DNA from: Corylus avellana
Lineage: Eukaryota; Streptophyta; Magnoliopsida; Fagales; Betulaceae
Reading direction: 5' to 3'
Length of the DNA stretch: 64,000 nt
NCBI RefSeq assembly: GCF_901000735.1
Contig: NC_081544.1
Coordinates: 27,584,095-27,648,094 of the forward strand
The position numbers and the translations under genes are program-made. The notes beneath the pieces were generated by a model. The model did not search any database. It saw only the letters and a list, made by a program, of their open reading frames with translations, and was not told where the DNA came from. How positions within the stretch are numbered: the stretch's first letter is position 1; every line of letters begins with the position of its first letter. Positions 12,005 through 22,398 of this stretch are shown here, piece by piece.

Positions 12005-12372
12005 TTAACGTGTGAAATAATGGCACGTCAATAATTATTGACGTTTCAAAATGGCACGTCAATAAATATTGACGTGCTCTTTTAACACGTCAATAATTAT
12101 TGATGTGTGATATTTTGCCATGTCACTATGTATATTATTTAAATATAATTTTTAAAAATTAAATTGAATTTAAATTTAGCAACTTGGCAATCTTTAACAC
12201 ATAGTAATTTATTGACGTGTGGAATTCGCCACGTCACTAAATAGTGACGTACGTGGCACATTCAACACGTCAATAAATTTTTTATTGGCATGACACTTTT
12301 GCCACGTCAATAATTAGTGATGTGAAAAAAAGTGGGTTACTGTTTGCCATGTCAAAAAAAAAACCCTGATCT

Positions 12373-12534
12373 ACTACAAATTTTATAACATTTTTTTTAC
12401 AAAACTGATGTAGCATCCTACATGGTAACTACTACATCAACAACTTGTAAATTTTAATTTTTAAGTTGCTAATGTGGCAGCGTTCATGTAAGTGCCATGT
12501 TAGTTTGTAAAAAGAATGTTGTACAATTTGTAGT
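12373..12534. mobile_element. Small MITE, left-arm copy
   Basis: The ends ACTACAAATTTTATAACATT and the inverse ACTACAAATTGTACAACATT form terminal inverted repeats 162 bp apart. The same element occurs in reverse orientation at 38761-38922, so it predates the inverted duplication. Confidence 0.65.
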
Positions 12535-12664
12535 GTTTGTTGGATTGCTCTTTTCATAATTCCTCTAATCATTAGCTATTTAACTATTGTTAAAAAAAAT
12601 ATTTTAAGTTAATTAGATTAACTAATTTTTAACTTTACCACCTTGTATTTTTAATGAATCATGT

Positions 12665-12890
12665 ATAATTGTTGTTGAATATACATGTGTGAGTATAAAA
12701 TGGATAGAGTCTCACATTGGAAATATGTAAGAAATGTGAATGGTTAATATAACATGGTAGGGCTCAAACCCATCGGTTTTAGTTATTGGGTTGAGTGGTG
12801 TTTCAACATGATATATTATAGGCTCACTGAAGATTTCACAATGTATCAATCTCCCTAACAAGTAGTATCGGAGCCACAATAAGGTGGCAC
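12665..12890 (+). mobile_element. Copia-like LTR remnant with degenerate primer-binding site
   Basis: The text starts near TGTTGTTGAATATACATG and ends TCTCCCTAACA. It is followed by AGTAGTATCGGAGCC, a decayed form of the initiator-Met tRNA primer site TGGTATCAGAGCC. A reverse copy lies at about 38400-38620. No coding part is present. Confidence 0.45.
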
Positions 12891-13438
12891 TCGCAAGCAC
12901 AAACAAATTAATTAAGGTCCTTGTCGTAAGAACAAAAAATAAGCAAGGTGCAAGCATAGATGAATATCTTTGGAGTGAAGGGCAAAGGTTCAGTTTGAAT
13001 GACTCGGTTCTTTTTCAACCCTATTCTAACCCAAAACAAAATATCTGATAATATATTAATGGAGGGTCATGTTGTAGTGTACTTATTCTACCTAATTAAA
13101 AACATAAAACGTGTAAATAGAATGAGTAATGCTAAATATAAGACCTATGTCCTTCTCGTGTAACGTTACAATTAGATCAAAATGTAATAATATCACAAAT
13201 TTAATGGTGATTTTAAAAGTCACATTATTTTTGAGGTAACATGAGGAGGACTAGGTCCTACATTTAGAAAATCTGCGTTTTTATTCTAACTTAAGCTTCC
13301 ATGTGAACAAAGATAATATAAAGGGATAACCATATCACGAGCCCATAAATTTCCAAAAGGAACTCAGGAGGAAAAACGTTCCTGGGGAATGGATTCATGC
13401 ATGGGTGAACATCTCAAATGGCACATAAATAATATATT
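12891..13438. other. Intergenic, matched in the inverted arm
   Basis: No gene is present. The sequence corresponds to about 37840-38390 in reverse complement with scattered substitutions. Confidence 0.5.
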
Positions 13439-13775
13439 GGGAAAAATCTACTTTACCCCCTTGAAGTTTCAGGAGTTTTTTAATTTGAACCCTAAAGTTT
13501 AAAAATTGGCAATGTACCCCTCTAATGTTTCAAAAATTTTTAATTTAAACCTTCTGTTACTAATTTCCGTCAAATTGGACTGAAATCTATGAAATTATGT
13601 AATTACCCTCAGGCTTTTTTTTTTTTAATTTCCGTCCAATTTAACGGAAATTAGTAACGGAATGTTTAAATTGAAAATTTTTGAAACATTAAGATGGTAC
13701 ATTGTCAATTTTTAAACTTTGAGGTTCAAATTGAAAACTCTTAAAACTTCAAGGGGGGTAAAATGGATTTTCCCC
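13439..13775. mobile_element. Foldback MITE, Mutator-like (9-bp target-site duplication)
   Basis: The ends GGGAAAAATCTACTTTACCC and its inverse enclose two arms that mirror each other through the centre (for example GTTTCAAAAATTTTTAATTT against its complement). The flanks TAATATATT (13430-13438) and TAATAAATT (13776-13784) form a 9-bp duplication with one mismatch. The inverted copy near 37845 shows the uninterrupted site, so this insertion followed the duplication or is an allelic difference. Confidence 0.75.
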
Positions 13776-13854
13776 TAATAAATTTCAAGTACTTATTCAT
13801 GAGCCATCAAAAAAGAACTTTCGACCCACCTACTATCAAATTCTCTCATATATA

Positions 13855-14045
13855 GGAAAAATTCACTTTACCCCCTGAAGTTTCAAGGGTTTTTTAATTT
13901 GGACCCCAAAGTTTAAAAATTGGCAATATATCCCCCTAATGTTTCAAAAATTTTCAATTTAAACCTTTCGTTACTAATTTTTGTTAAATTGAACGGAAAC
14001 ATATGAAATTACGTAATTACCCTCATGCTTTTTTTTTTTTTTTAA
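13855..14045. mobile_element. Second foldback MITE of the same family, cut by an assembly gap
   Basis: It starts GGAAAAATTCACTTTACCCC and runs into the N run. The full-length counterpart is present in the other arm at 37451-37770. Confidence 0.7.
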
Positions 14046-14625
14046 NNNNNNNNNNNNNNNNNNNNNNNNNNNNNNNNNNNNNNNNNNNNNNNNNNNNNNN
14101 NNNNNNNNNNNNNNNNNNNNNNNNNNNNNNNNNNNNNNNNNNNNNNNNNNNNNNNNNNNNNNNNNNNNNNNNNNNNNNNNNNNNNNNNNNNNNNNNNNNN
14201 NNNNNNNNNNNNNNNNNNNNNNNNNNNNNNNNNNNNNNNNNNNNNNNNNNNNNNNNNNNNNNNNNNNNNNNNNNNNNNNNNNNNNNNNNNNNNNNNNNNN
14301 NNNNNNNNNNNNNNNNNNNNNNNNNNNNNNNNNNNNNNNNNNNNNNNNNNNNNNNNNNNNNNNNNNNNNNNNNNNNNNNNNNNNNNNNNNNNNNNNNNNN
14401 NNNNNNNNNNNNNNNNNNNNNNNNNNNNNNNNNNNNNNNNNNNNNNNNNNNNNNNNNNNNNNNNNNNNNNNNNNNNNNNNNNNNNNNNNNNNNNNNNNNN
14501 NNNNNNNNNNNNNNNNNNNNNNNNNNNNNNNNNNNNNNNNNNNNNNNNNNNNNNNNNNNNNNNNNNNNNNNNNNNNNNNNNNNNNNNNNNNNNNNNNNNN
14601 NNNNNNNNNNNNNNNNNNNNNNNNN
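14046..14625. other. Assembly gap, 580 N
   Basis: Unsequenced. By comparison with the inverted arm (about 37100-37600) the gap should contain the rest of the foldback MITE and about 300 bp of spacer. Confidence 0.95.
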
Positions 14626-15396
14626 AAACAGTAATTTTTCTTTTGCACTTTAAATTTATTATTTTGCCCTTACTTTTTGTACATCATGATTTAGTTAGAT
14701 AAGGTTATTTTTGTCTTTTGACATTTCTTTAGATTGCGAAGCTACTAATTTGCCCTTCCTTAATCTAATGAATTTAAAAAGTTGTCTGAATATTTTTGTC
14801 TTTTATATTTAAATTACCATTTTGCTCTCTGAGTATGTAAAGAGTCAAACTTTTTGATAGAGATTTTTTGGTCTTTTTATGAAGGAAGCTTCAAAAGGAA
14901 TGGGCGAGATTCAAAAGAAATGGGCAAGAAAGAAAATCAATTTTTTTCTTTTTTTTTCCAATTTCTACAAAGAAGTGTACAGAAGTCAAAAACAAAATCT
15001 ACCTAAACTGATTTTGTATTCAGAGAAGGAATGGTGGAGAAATGAGTAAAAAAAAAAAAATCTACCTAAACCGATTTGGATTCAGAGAAGAAATGGAGGA
15101 GAAAAGGCGGAGCATTTTTTTTTTTTTTCTGATTTCTTGTCAACCTCTTCTATTGCTACAGAGAAAGAGTACAAGAGTAAAAAAAAATCTGACCAGAAAT
15201 CCAAATGCAGGATACCTACCCCATCACCCAACTGGCTAGATTTTGCTCTCAAAAATATTGTGCATTCGGTTTTAAGAGAAACAAGACAAGTTGGGTTCTC
15301 TTTTCATGGTACAGATGGTCAACTTGCTCCCATCTTGTCTCGTTTCGGTCTTAAGAGAAACGAGACAAGATGGTCAACTTGCTCCCAAAAATATAA
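14626..15396. other. Intergenic, matched in the inverted arm
   Basis: No gene is present. Short open frames here are low-complexity Lys/Phe runs from poly-A/T. A paired phrase about 15270-15390 (GAGACAAGATGGTCAACTTG and a variant) is a small local duplication. Confidence 0.5.
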
Positions 15397-15599
15397 TGGC
15401 ACCGTGTAGTAGGTACCACTTTTGGTTTGTCTACAAGAAAAATTATGAGGAATTACTAAGAGGTTTCCTCTTTTCAACGAAAGATGCATATTAGTTGGCG
15501 TGTGAGAATTATTCAAAGTATATATATATAAACCTCTTAGTAATTCCTCTTAATTTTTCTTGTAGACAAACCAAAAGTGGTACCTACTACACGATACCA
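15397..15599. mobile_element. Foldback (palindromic) element upstream of the CYP79 pseudogene
   Basis: The arms starting TGGCACCGTGTAGTAGGTAC and ending GTACCTACTACACGATACCA are inverted repeats of about 85 bp around a short spacer that contains an AT run. The flanks are TAA on both sides. A longer 478-bp version occupies the same site in the other arm (35945-36422). Confidence 0.75.
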
Positions 15600-16436
15600 T
15601 AATCAATTCATCAAGATTAATTTTATATACCACACCAACATCTAAGGGCGAATTCAGGTGCATTCTTGGAAGGCAATATCCACTTAATTACTAACATGAC
15701 GCCGTCAATCCACTTGTGAAACGTACGTACTTGATTCCTCTTAAACTACAATTTCATTGCAAAATTCCCATTTTGTTAGCCGAGAGCATTAAAATAGACA
15801 GAATTTGTAGCATGTGCAAAAACTGCTTGCATTACTATCATTTGCAAAAACTTTCTCAAACTACCATTTTATAACACTTGACTTTCTCAAACTACTATTT
15901 CGTTGTGATTTTTGCATTCTTCTTCAGAATTGACAGTACTTTTGTGTTTTTCAAGTCTGAAATATGAACATGTAAGGGAGAAAGTCCAGTTGGTGCAAGA
16001 CTACAAAATCTATCCATCCGGCCAACAGCATAGCCTACTAAGAAAAGAAATTAACATGCTCGGCCAATGGCCGATTGACTTGTGAAATCAAGTCAGGCGA
16101 AGAGAATATTGGTTAAGGGAACATAGTCATTTTCTAAGGTAGCTAGCCCTAGTTGACCATGATATGCCAATGTCTCTTTCTCTTTCTCTCGTCTACGTTC
16201 TTTCCTCTCAAACTTTCCTCCTTTTTTTTTTCTACGCTTTCTCAACTCTTCATTTTTTTTATAAAAAAAAAAAAAAAAACTTAAAGTTGATAGCTAGAAA
16301 ACAATTAACAAAGACCATTGTAGACTTTCCTTTTATTGCTAGGCATGTCACAAATAACAAAGACCGGTGTAGACTTTCCTTTTATCGCTAGGCATGTCAT
16401 CTACAGCTAATGTCTTCCTTTTTCCATTTCACTTCA
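15600..16436 (+). promoter_or_regulatory. Upstream region of the CYP79 pseudogene
   Basis: No gene is present. The region carries two copies of a short repeat ending in TAGACTTTCCTTTTAT.GCTA (about 16318-16350 and 16368-16400). The other arm has three such copies at about 35095-35225. Confidence 0.4.
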
Positions 16437-16437
16437 A

Positions 16438-16474
<37 letters not shown>
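16437..16474. repeat. (AT)n microsatellite
   Basis: An uninterrupted AT dinucleotide run about 80-115 bp before the pseudogene start. The other arm has only a short TATATATAT at this place. Confidence 0.9.
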
Positions 16475-16478
<4 letters not shown>

Positions 16479-17764
16479 GACCAACTGATGGGGCTTCTTA
16501 TGTTTGAGAAGCTCTTTGTCTTTCTAAACCAATTTTCTTATATTCTTCGATATCATGGTTAACTGGCTTCACATCATGGTTATGCCACCTTAGAAAATGA
16601 TTCTCTTCTTGCTGAACTAGTATCTTCTAGTTCTTTCTTACTAGTTCGTTTTAATCTTTCCTCTATATTCATCAGGGTAAGTTAAAGGCTTACTCCCAAT
16701 CTGGCAATTAACTCCATGGCCTAAGTCGGAAACCTCCCGGAATTGTGGAGGAATAAGCCAGCATTCCGGTGGATACATGGCCTTATGAAAGAACTGAACA
16801 CGGATATCACTTGTGTCCATCTAACAGGTGTTCATGTTATACCAGTGACTTTGCCGGAAATTGCCCGGGTGTTCTTGAAACAGTACGATTCAATATTCGC
16901 ATCAAGACCTCTTACAATGGCGACCGGGTATTCTACTCGTGGATTCAAGACGATAGCTCTTGTACCATGGTCAGAACACTGGAAGATGAGAAAGGTGGTG
17001 GCTTCCAATGTAACTAACCCGACAACACTCCACTGGCTGCTCCATAAGAGGACGGAAGAAGCCGATAATCTTGTTCGGTTCATTCATAACCAGTCCGAGA
17101 AAAGCAGCCTTGTCGTGGACGTGAGGCTTGCTATACATCAATATTGTGGAAATGTAATGAGGAAGATGATATTCAACATTCAATACTTTGGAAAAGGAAG
17201 CAATGATGGTGGGCCTGGAGTTGAGGAAGTGGAATATGTTGAATCACTTTGGAGCTTACTCACTCATATTTATGCATTTGCTGTGTCGGATTACATCCCA
17301 TGCTTAAGAGCGCTAGACTTAGATGGTCATGAGAAGATGGTGAGTGAGGCTATGAGAATTGTTAGCAGCTATGAAGAACCGATCATCGATGAGAGAGTAG
17401 AGATGTGGAGAGGTGGGAAGAAGAAGGAGGCTGAGGACTTGCTTAACGCTCTCATTTTGGCGAAGGATTCCAACGGGGAACCAGCTTTATCAGTAGAAGA
17501 GATCAAAGCTCAAATCACGGCAAGTTAAACTTGATTGGATCTGACCCACCCTATATTTGCATACTATCTTTTTTTTATTTTCATTAACTGATTTTCGATG
17601 CTACATTATTAATAATTGACACTCTTATAAACTTGAAAAGCATAAAGAATCCATCTGAAGTGGGCCCACTTACAATATTAAATTATGCCGCATCAGTTTT
17701 ATGAGATATTTACGTGGTAAACATTTCATGCAGGATTTAATACTTGCATCGGTGGATAACCCTG

Positions 17765-17769
17765 CCAAC
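17765..17769. repeat. 5-bp target-site duplication, left copy
   Basis: CCAAC directly precedes the LTR element and recurs at 19737-19741. The intact exon in the other CYP79 copy has CCAAC once at this place. Confidence 0.9.
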
Positions 17770-17948
17770 TGATAGAATTCATAATGAAATAGAAATAGAA
17801 ATAAATTGCGAAAATAAAATAAATGAGAGATAAAGATTTTAACGTGATTCGGTCAACGACCTACATCTACAGTTAAAGCCCAAAGGCTAGCTTACACTAG
17901 GGCTACTTTAGGTTCTTATTGAATAATTTGTTTACAATACAGAATGCT

Positions 17949-17957
17949 CTATTTATA
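17949..17957 (-). promoter_or_regulatory. TATA box in the 3' LTR
   Basis: TATAAATAG on the minus strand. The same box is in the 5' LTR at 19584-19592. Confidence 0.6.
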
Positions 17958-18663
17958 GAGCTTACACATAAATGTAATCTTAATCAAATCCCCTAATTTA
18001 GGGTAATCAAATCATAATCAAATCTCTAACTTTAGGGTCATTCAAATATACTCTAACATCTTCCCTCAAACTCAAGGTGAAAGATCCTGAAACCTTGAGT
18101 TTAACTTTTCTTTTCTTTTTTTCCTTGAGATAGCAAAACAATACAAAAGAGGACCATCTATGGGCCAAAAAAGAGAGTCAACTTTAGGCTAAAATGAGAG
18201 CCAACTGTGGGCTAAAGTGAGCTTGAGTTTTAAACAATACCATAGAGTCGAGCAAAAATAGGTCAACTATGGGCCAATGGATGGGCAACTTGGCCTCTTT
18301 TGAATTTTTTTTTTTTTTTTTCTTCTACCGAGATTCTTTTTCCTTTTCCCTTTTTTTTTTTTCTCATGAAAACCCTGTTATAAATTACATTAAACTGTGA
18401 TAAGGATTACGTAATCCCAAAACCAAGCAGAACCAGGTATAACAACTAAACCAAGATATCATATTCCTAAACCTAGAACAAGAATATATGCACACTCAAA
18501 TAAGGGTAAACCAAACCCGTAACCAAACACACTTCTTCACAAAACAAACCTCCTGAAACATAATCTAGCTTGAGATGAAACGAATCGTGGCTCCGACGAC
18601 TTTGGTGGCGGCGCCAGCAAGATGGGGTGGTTCGACAACGGTTGGTGCGTTCAAGACGATGGG

Positions 18664-18683
18664 NNNNNNNNNNNNNNNNNNNN
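18664..18683. other. Assembly gap, 20 N
   Basis: The gap lies inside the LTR element and probably hides the left terminus of the nested CACTA-type element. Confidence 0.9.
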
Positions 18684-18910
18684 ATTTTTCCCGCCTTTTG
18701 AATAATTCCCGCGTGTATATTAGGGTCGAGTTTTTAGCGTCCACTGTAGAATGGACGCTAATATTCATCTTTTCGGTCGGCTATTAGCGTTCACTTTGAT
18801 GTGGACACTAATACTTAACTATTAGGGGTGACTTTTGATAGTTGAGTATTAGGGGCGACTTTATAATAGCCCCTAATAAATTGCCCCTGATGAGTAAATT
18901 TCTTGTAGTG
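18684..18910. mobile_element. End of a CACTA-type DNA element nested in the LTR element
   Basis: The right end is TTTCTTGTAGTG (18899-18910), the inverse of the classic CACTACAAGAAA terminus. Internally there are subterminal inverted pairs, TTAGCGTCCACT ... TGGACGCTAA and TTAGCGTTCACT ... GTGGACACTAA. The left end is lost in or before the N gap. Confidence 0.65.
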
Positions 18911-19364
18911 TGGCAGTGGGCTGGTGGAGATCTGGCTGGTAAGAAACTTGCGGAATGAAAGGAGAGGAGGTGCTACAGTGGAGCCCACCAACGATCACAC
19001 ACGGAGAGAGCCATTCTGAATTTTTTTTTTTTTTTTGTTTACATCAACCAAAAAAAGGGAAAAATCAAAGAGCATAGGTCACATGTGGGGCTAATGGAGG
19101 TTGCTGCAGCCATCAAATCTACCAAAATGGATGTCAAGTGCTTGTAGAAATCTCAGGTGTCTTGACATTGAAGAGTTCCAATGGCAATGGGAATCCTCAT
19201 CATGCTGTCCCCAGATTATCAACGTGGACTGAAATCATGTGGTGTGGGTTGGATGAAAAATTGATCTCCAACATGCACACCATTGTTTGGAAAACCAAAG
19301 AAAAGACACAGAAAAGGAAAACTAGATTTGTCCTAAGAAGAATTGGAACAACAACAATTTTTTT

Positions 19365-19384
19365 NNNNNNNNNNNNNNNNNNNN
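19365..19384. other. Assembly gap, 20 N
   Basis: The gap lies in the interior of the LTR element, just inside the 5' LTR. Confidence 0.9.
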
Positions 19385-19407
19385 TCAAATATTGACATTA
19401 GCCATTT

Positions 19408-19419
19408 GCTCTGATACCA
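19408..19419 (-). other. Primer-binding site of the LTR element
   Basis: TGGTATCAGAGC on the minus strand is complementary to initiator-Met tRNA. It directly adjoins the 5' LTR (19420-19736). Confidence 0.85.
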
Positions 19420-20352
19420 TGATAGAATTCATAATGAAATAGAAATAGAAATAAATTGCGGAAATAAAATAAATGAGAGACAAAGATTTTAACGTGCTTC
19501 TGTTAACGACCTACATCCACGGATAAAGCCCAAAGGGCTACATTAGGTTCTTATTGAATAATTTGTTTACAATACAGAATGTTCTATTTATAGAGCATAC
19601 ACATAAATGTAATCTTAATCAAATCTCCTAATTTACGGTGATCAAATCATAATCAAATCCTTAAATTAGGCTAATATATTATTCATCAATCATAATCAAA
19701 TCCTGAACTTTAAGGTCATTCAAATATACTTTAACACCAACAACGTAGGGTGGGTACTATCAGAAATGCTGAACCAACCGGAGGTCCTCCAGAAAGTGGT
19801 AGATGAAATTGATAGGGTGGTTGGAAAGGAGAGATGGTTCAAGAATCCGATATTCCAGAGCTCAATTATGTTAGGCTTGTGCAAGGGAAGGCTATCGTCT
19901 TCACCCAATTGCGCCATTTAACCTCCCCCATGTCTCAATGTAAGACATGACTGTCGGTGGCTATTTCATCCCAAAAGGAAGCCATTTCCGCTTAAGCCGA
20001 TATGGGCTTGGCCGCAACCCTCGGGTTTGGGAGGATCCACTGAAGTTCAAACAAGAGCGACATCTAAAGAAGGACGGATCATCGACAGAGGAGGTGGTGA
20101 ATCTTACTGAGAATGAGCTGCGCTTCATTTCTTTCGGTACGGGAAAGCGGGGGTCAGGGGTGCATGGGTGTTCAACTTGGGACGTCCATGAATGTGATGC
20201 TTTTGGCAAGGCATCTTCAAGGGTTTTCATGGAGTTTCCCACCGAACATGGAGGAGATTGACCTCTCAGAGTCTGTTAATGACCTTTCCATGGCCAAGCC
20301 TTTGCATGCCCACGCAAAGCCGCGTTTGGCTCCTAAACTATACCCCGCTTAA

Positions 20353-21040
20353 CTATGGACGTAACTTCTCGGTGTACAGATTTATTATTTAATCAATAAA
20401 AAAATAAAGAACTTGAATTTGATTTGTAGCAAACGGTTCAGATTTAATTTCAATTTTTTTTTTAAGAAACAAAGAGTAAGGGAAGTTAAATCTGAAATAT
20501 TAATTGAAAAAACTACAGGACATATGATATAAGTTTTTATTCAACATCTAAACCAAATCTGAATGAATTAATATTTTGAGGTGAGAAAAGACCAAAAAAA
20601 AAAGAATGAATAAAGATTTAATCGTTATTATACACCGTTTTATGCAATTTTTTGGGGTCATTTTCATAAAACGACCTTATTTATACGGTTGACGTCGTTT
20701 ATTGTTGAACGAAGTCAATTTATCGGCCTTTATTATAAAGGACGTAAAAAAAATTATTGTCACTTGAAAAAAGATCACGATAAGTACATCAAATTTTTTT
20801 GTCTATTTATCAAAACAACATCAAATAATATTAAATTTGAAATCGCTTAATTAATTAATTTGGCTATTAAGGTCATTTGGTCAAAACTACGACGATTAAA
20901 TTATATATGAATGTCATTTTAATAAAATAAACAACTTGACTCCATTTATGAAAACTATTAATTAAATTATTAATGTCTTATTTCTCACACAACATCTCTT
21001 CCCAAGACGTTCTGTGATTCACTTCTCATTTATTAATTTT
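20353..21040. other. Spacer after the CYP79 pseudogene
   Basis: The first 190 bp match 32952-33130 in reverse complement, which marks the inner edge of the inverted duplication near 20540. The rest is AT-rich with no gene. Confidence 0.5.
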
Positions 21041-21042
21041 TG

Positions 21043-21297
21043 AATATGTTCCTAACGAAACTATTTTCCAATATGTCAATGGCCAAGCTGCGGAATTTTT
21101 ATTAATATGGAATATACGCTTACGAACCGGAGGCAATTCAAATGTTGCAAAAAATCCTAACCTTCAAGAAAACTATAAAAAGTTTGAATATGTCCGAGCT
21201 GAAATGTACAAGCCAAGCTAGGGATGATCTTTCACATCAACAACTTCAACCTCATCGGTAGATGCCCAACCATTATTAGCTTCTCAATCAATATGAA
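21043..21297 (+). pseudogene. WAKL kinase remnant with internal deletion
   Basis: The sequence encodes EYVPNETIFQYVNGQAAEF, then jumps to GGNSNVAKNPNLQENYKKFEY and RAEMYKPS before a stop. A decayed Thr/Ser tail ends TSQSI-like at TGA 21295-21297. It matches residues near 483-505 and 700-734 of the WAKL at 4595-8928 with the kinase core missing. This places a third WAKL trace directly after a CYP79 copy. Confidence 0.75.
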
Positions 21298-22398
21298 TCA
21301 TTGTTAACAATGATTCATATTTATATCCTTATATGTTCACCTTTATTAATTTTTCACATTTTTTTTCAATCTCGATTATCTGTTTCTAAAATTATCCAAA
21401 CATAATTTCGGTAGCTTTTTGTTTTTTGTTTTCCAAATTCTGAAAATTAATATATTTTTGAAAACAAAAAAATTCTCTCCCTCTCTAATTCTCATATGTG
21501 CTTATAAACCTGTCTAGTCCAGCCCATAGTTGGGCCTACAGTTGGAGAAGCTTACAACAGGAGCCGGAGGGAAGGGTGATCGTTTGATTGTTGGGGTTTG
21601 GGTTGGGTTAAGAGTTCGATCGCTTTTCAGCTTCGTAGTTTGGGCTTGGGTCTGCTAAGAGGGAAGCTCAGCTTGGGTTTCGGTAGGTTTTAAAACTATG
21701 AGGCTGAAAGATGGGCTTACATCACCTAATTTTATTGGGCCTCATGATTGGGGAGTCGATAGGTTCCAACCGGATTTTGGCGTTTCCATATTTGGCATGA
21801 AATGGAAGAGCGTAGGGTAGAAGACAAAGATGGCAGAGACGAGAAAGAGGGAACAGGTATTGGCTCCGGTTGTTTGTGTTTCACGTGAAATGTTTTTTTT
21901 TTTTTTTTTTAATTATTAGAAAGAAAAAAAAATGATTTTTTTAAAAATACTTTTCTATGTTTGACTCTAATGGAGGAGTCGCTGAGCTGAACTCTGGACA
22001 TTGACAAAGAACTGCACGGCCATTGGAACACCAAAATGGAGCTCATATATATATTGCTGGAAGATTAGATTACTATTGAAATTTTGGATATTCAATATAG
22101 TAGTCAAAAAGTAAGCAATAGAAATCACAAGTGCAAACTGCACAAAGCTACGCTCGTGCCATGCCACGTAGAGAGCACTACTCCAAAACCTTTCCCTGTC
22201 GACCCGGAGCCTCAATCAGGTGCGTATCGGTGCACGGAGTCCAAAAGCTCCCGAACTCCCACGCACCACATCATCACACTCACACATGACGCAGCTCTTA
22301 TTGTCCGCTCTCGCACGGCACCGACTTCACACTCTCAACTCTCTATCTATATTCCACTTCCTCTCTAGCACCTGTCTCTCTCTCTCTCTCTCTTTTCG
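21298..22398 (+). promoter_or_regulatory. Intergenic and upstream region of the F-box gene
   Basis: No gene is present. The stretch 21520-21860 is GGGCTT-rich text that resembles decayed repeat. A CT-rich tract (22374-22397) forms the probable 5' leader of the F-box gene. Confidence 0.4.

Larger units (their letters stand above)
10000..12367. mobile_element. 2.37-kb insertion absent from the inverted copy, ends rich in ACGTCA/TGACGT palindromes
   Basis: The insertion is flanked by GATCT at 9995-9999 and 12368-12372. The inverted copy at about 38923-38936 reads straight through as GAGCT followed by ACTACAAAT, so it shows the empty site. Both ends carry palindromic words such as ACGTCAATAATTATTGACGT (best at 12005-12340, also 10010-10070). 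A LINE fragment lies inside. I could not assign a superfamily because no standard terminal repeat was recognised. Confidence 0.6.
17770..19736 (-). mobile_element. Non-autonomous Copia-like LTR retroelement, 1,967 bp
   Basis: The LTRs are 17770-18058 and 19420-19736. On the minus strand each starts TGTTA and ends ATCA (TG...CA termini). They differ by several substitutions and one roughly 28-bp block. The primer-binding site TGGTATCAGAGC (minus strand, 19408-19419) directly abuts the right LTR, and a purine-rich tract (GAGGGAAGA) abuts the left LTR, so the element reads right to left. Each LTR has a TATAAATAG box. The 1.36-kb interior has no gag or pol frame, and it has two 20-N gaps and a nested CACTA end. 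The 5-bp duplication CCAAC proves insertion into CYP79 exon 2. Confidence 0.9.
16555..20352 (+). pseudogene. CYP79-like cytochrome P450 pseudogene, split by an LTR retroelement
   Basis: This is the plus-strand counterpart of the copy at 33133-34966. The start ATG at 16555 is kept, but small indels and stops wreck the first 60 codons (MVNW, then a stop within 15 codons). From 16743 the frame is clean ([18 protein letters not shown] ... EEIKAQIT) to 17519. The intron 17520-17733 begins GC and ends AG. Exon 2 begins [12 protein letters not shown] at 17734, stops at 17769 where the retroelement sits, and resumes at 19742 (NVGWVLSEMLNQPEV). The rest has single-base deletions near 19833 and 19871, an in-frame stop near the HVSM motif, and an extra 7 bp just before the heme-binding CMG. 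It is clearly dead. It keeps the ExxR helix-K codons as EGYR, unlike the other copy. Confidence 0.9.
9625..20540 (+). repeat. Left arm of a large inverted duplication (CYP79 locus)
   Basis: Sequence blocks here recur in reverse complement at about 32950-39290. Examples are 9720-9995 with 38930-39175, 12373-13430 with 37840-38922, 15230-16500 with 35000-36560, and the CYP79 copy 16555-20352 with 33133-34966. The arm is longer than its partner because it carries extra insertions (10000-12367, 13439-13775 and 17770-19736). Confidence 0.8.

Noticed and set aside
13974..14653. Long open frames on both strands across 14.0-14.65 kb
   Set aside because: They are made of N and carry no sequence information.
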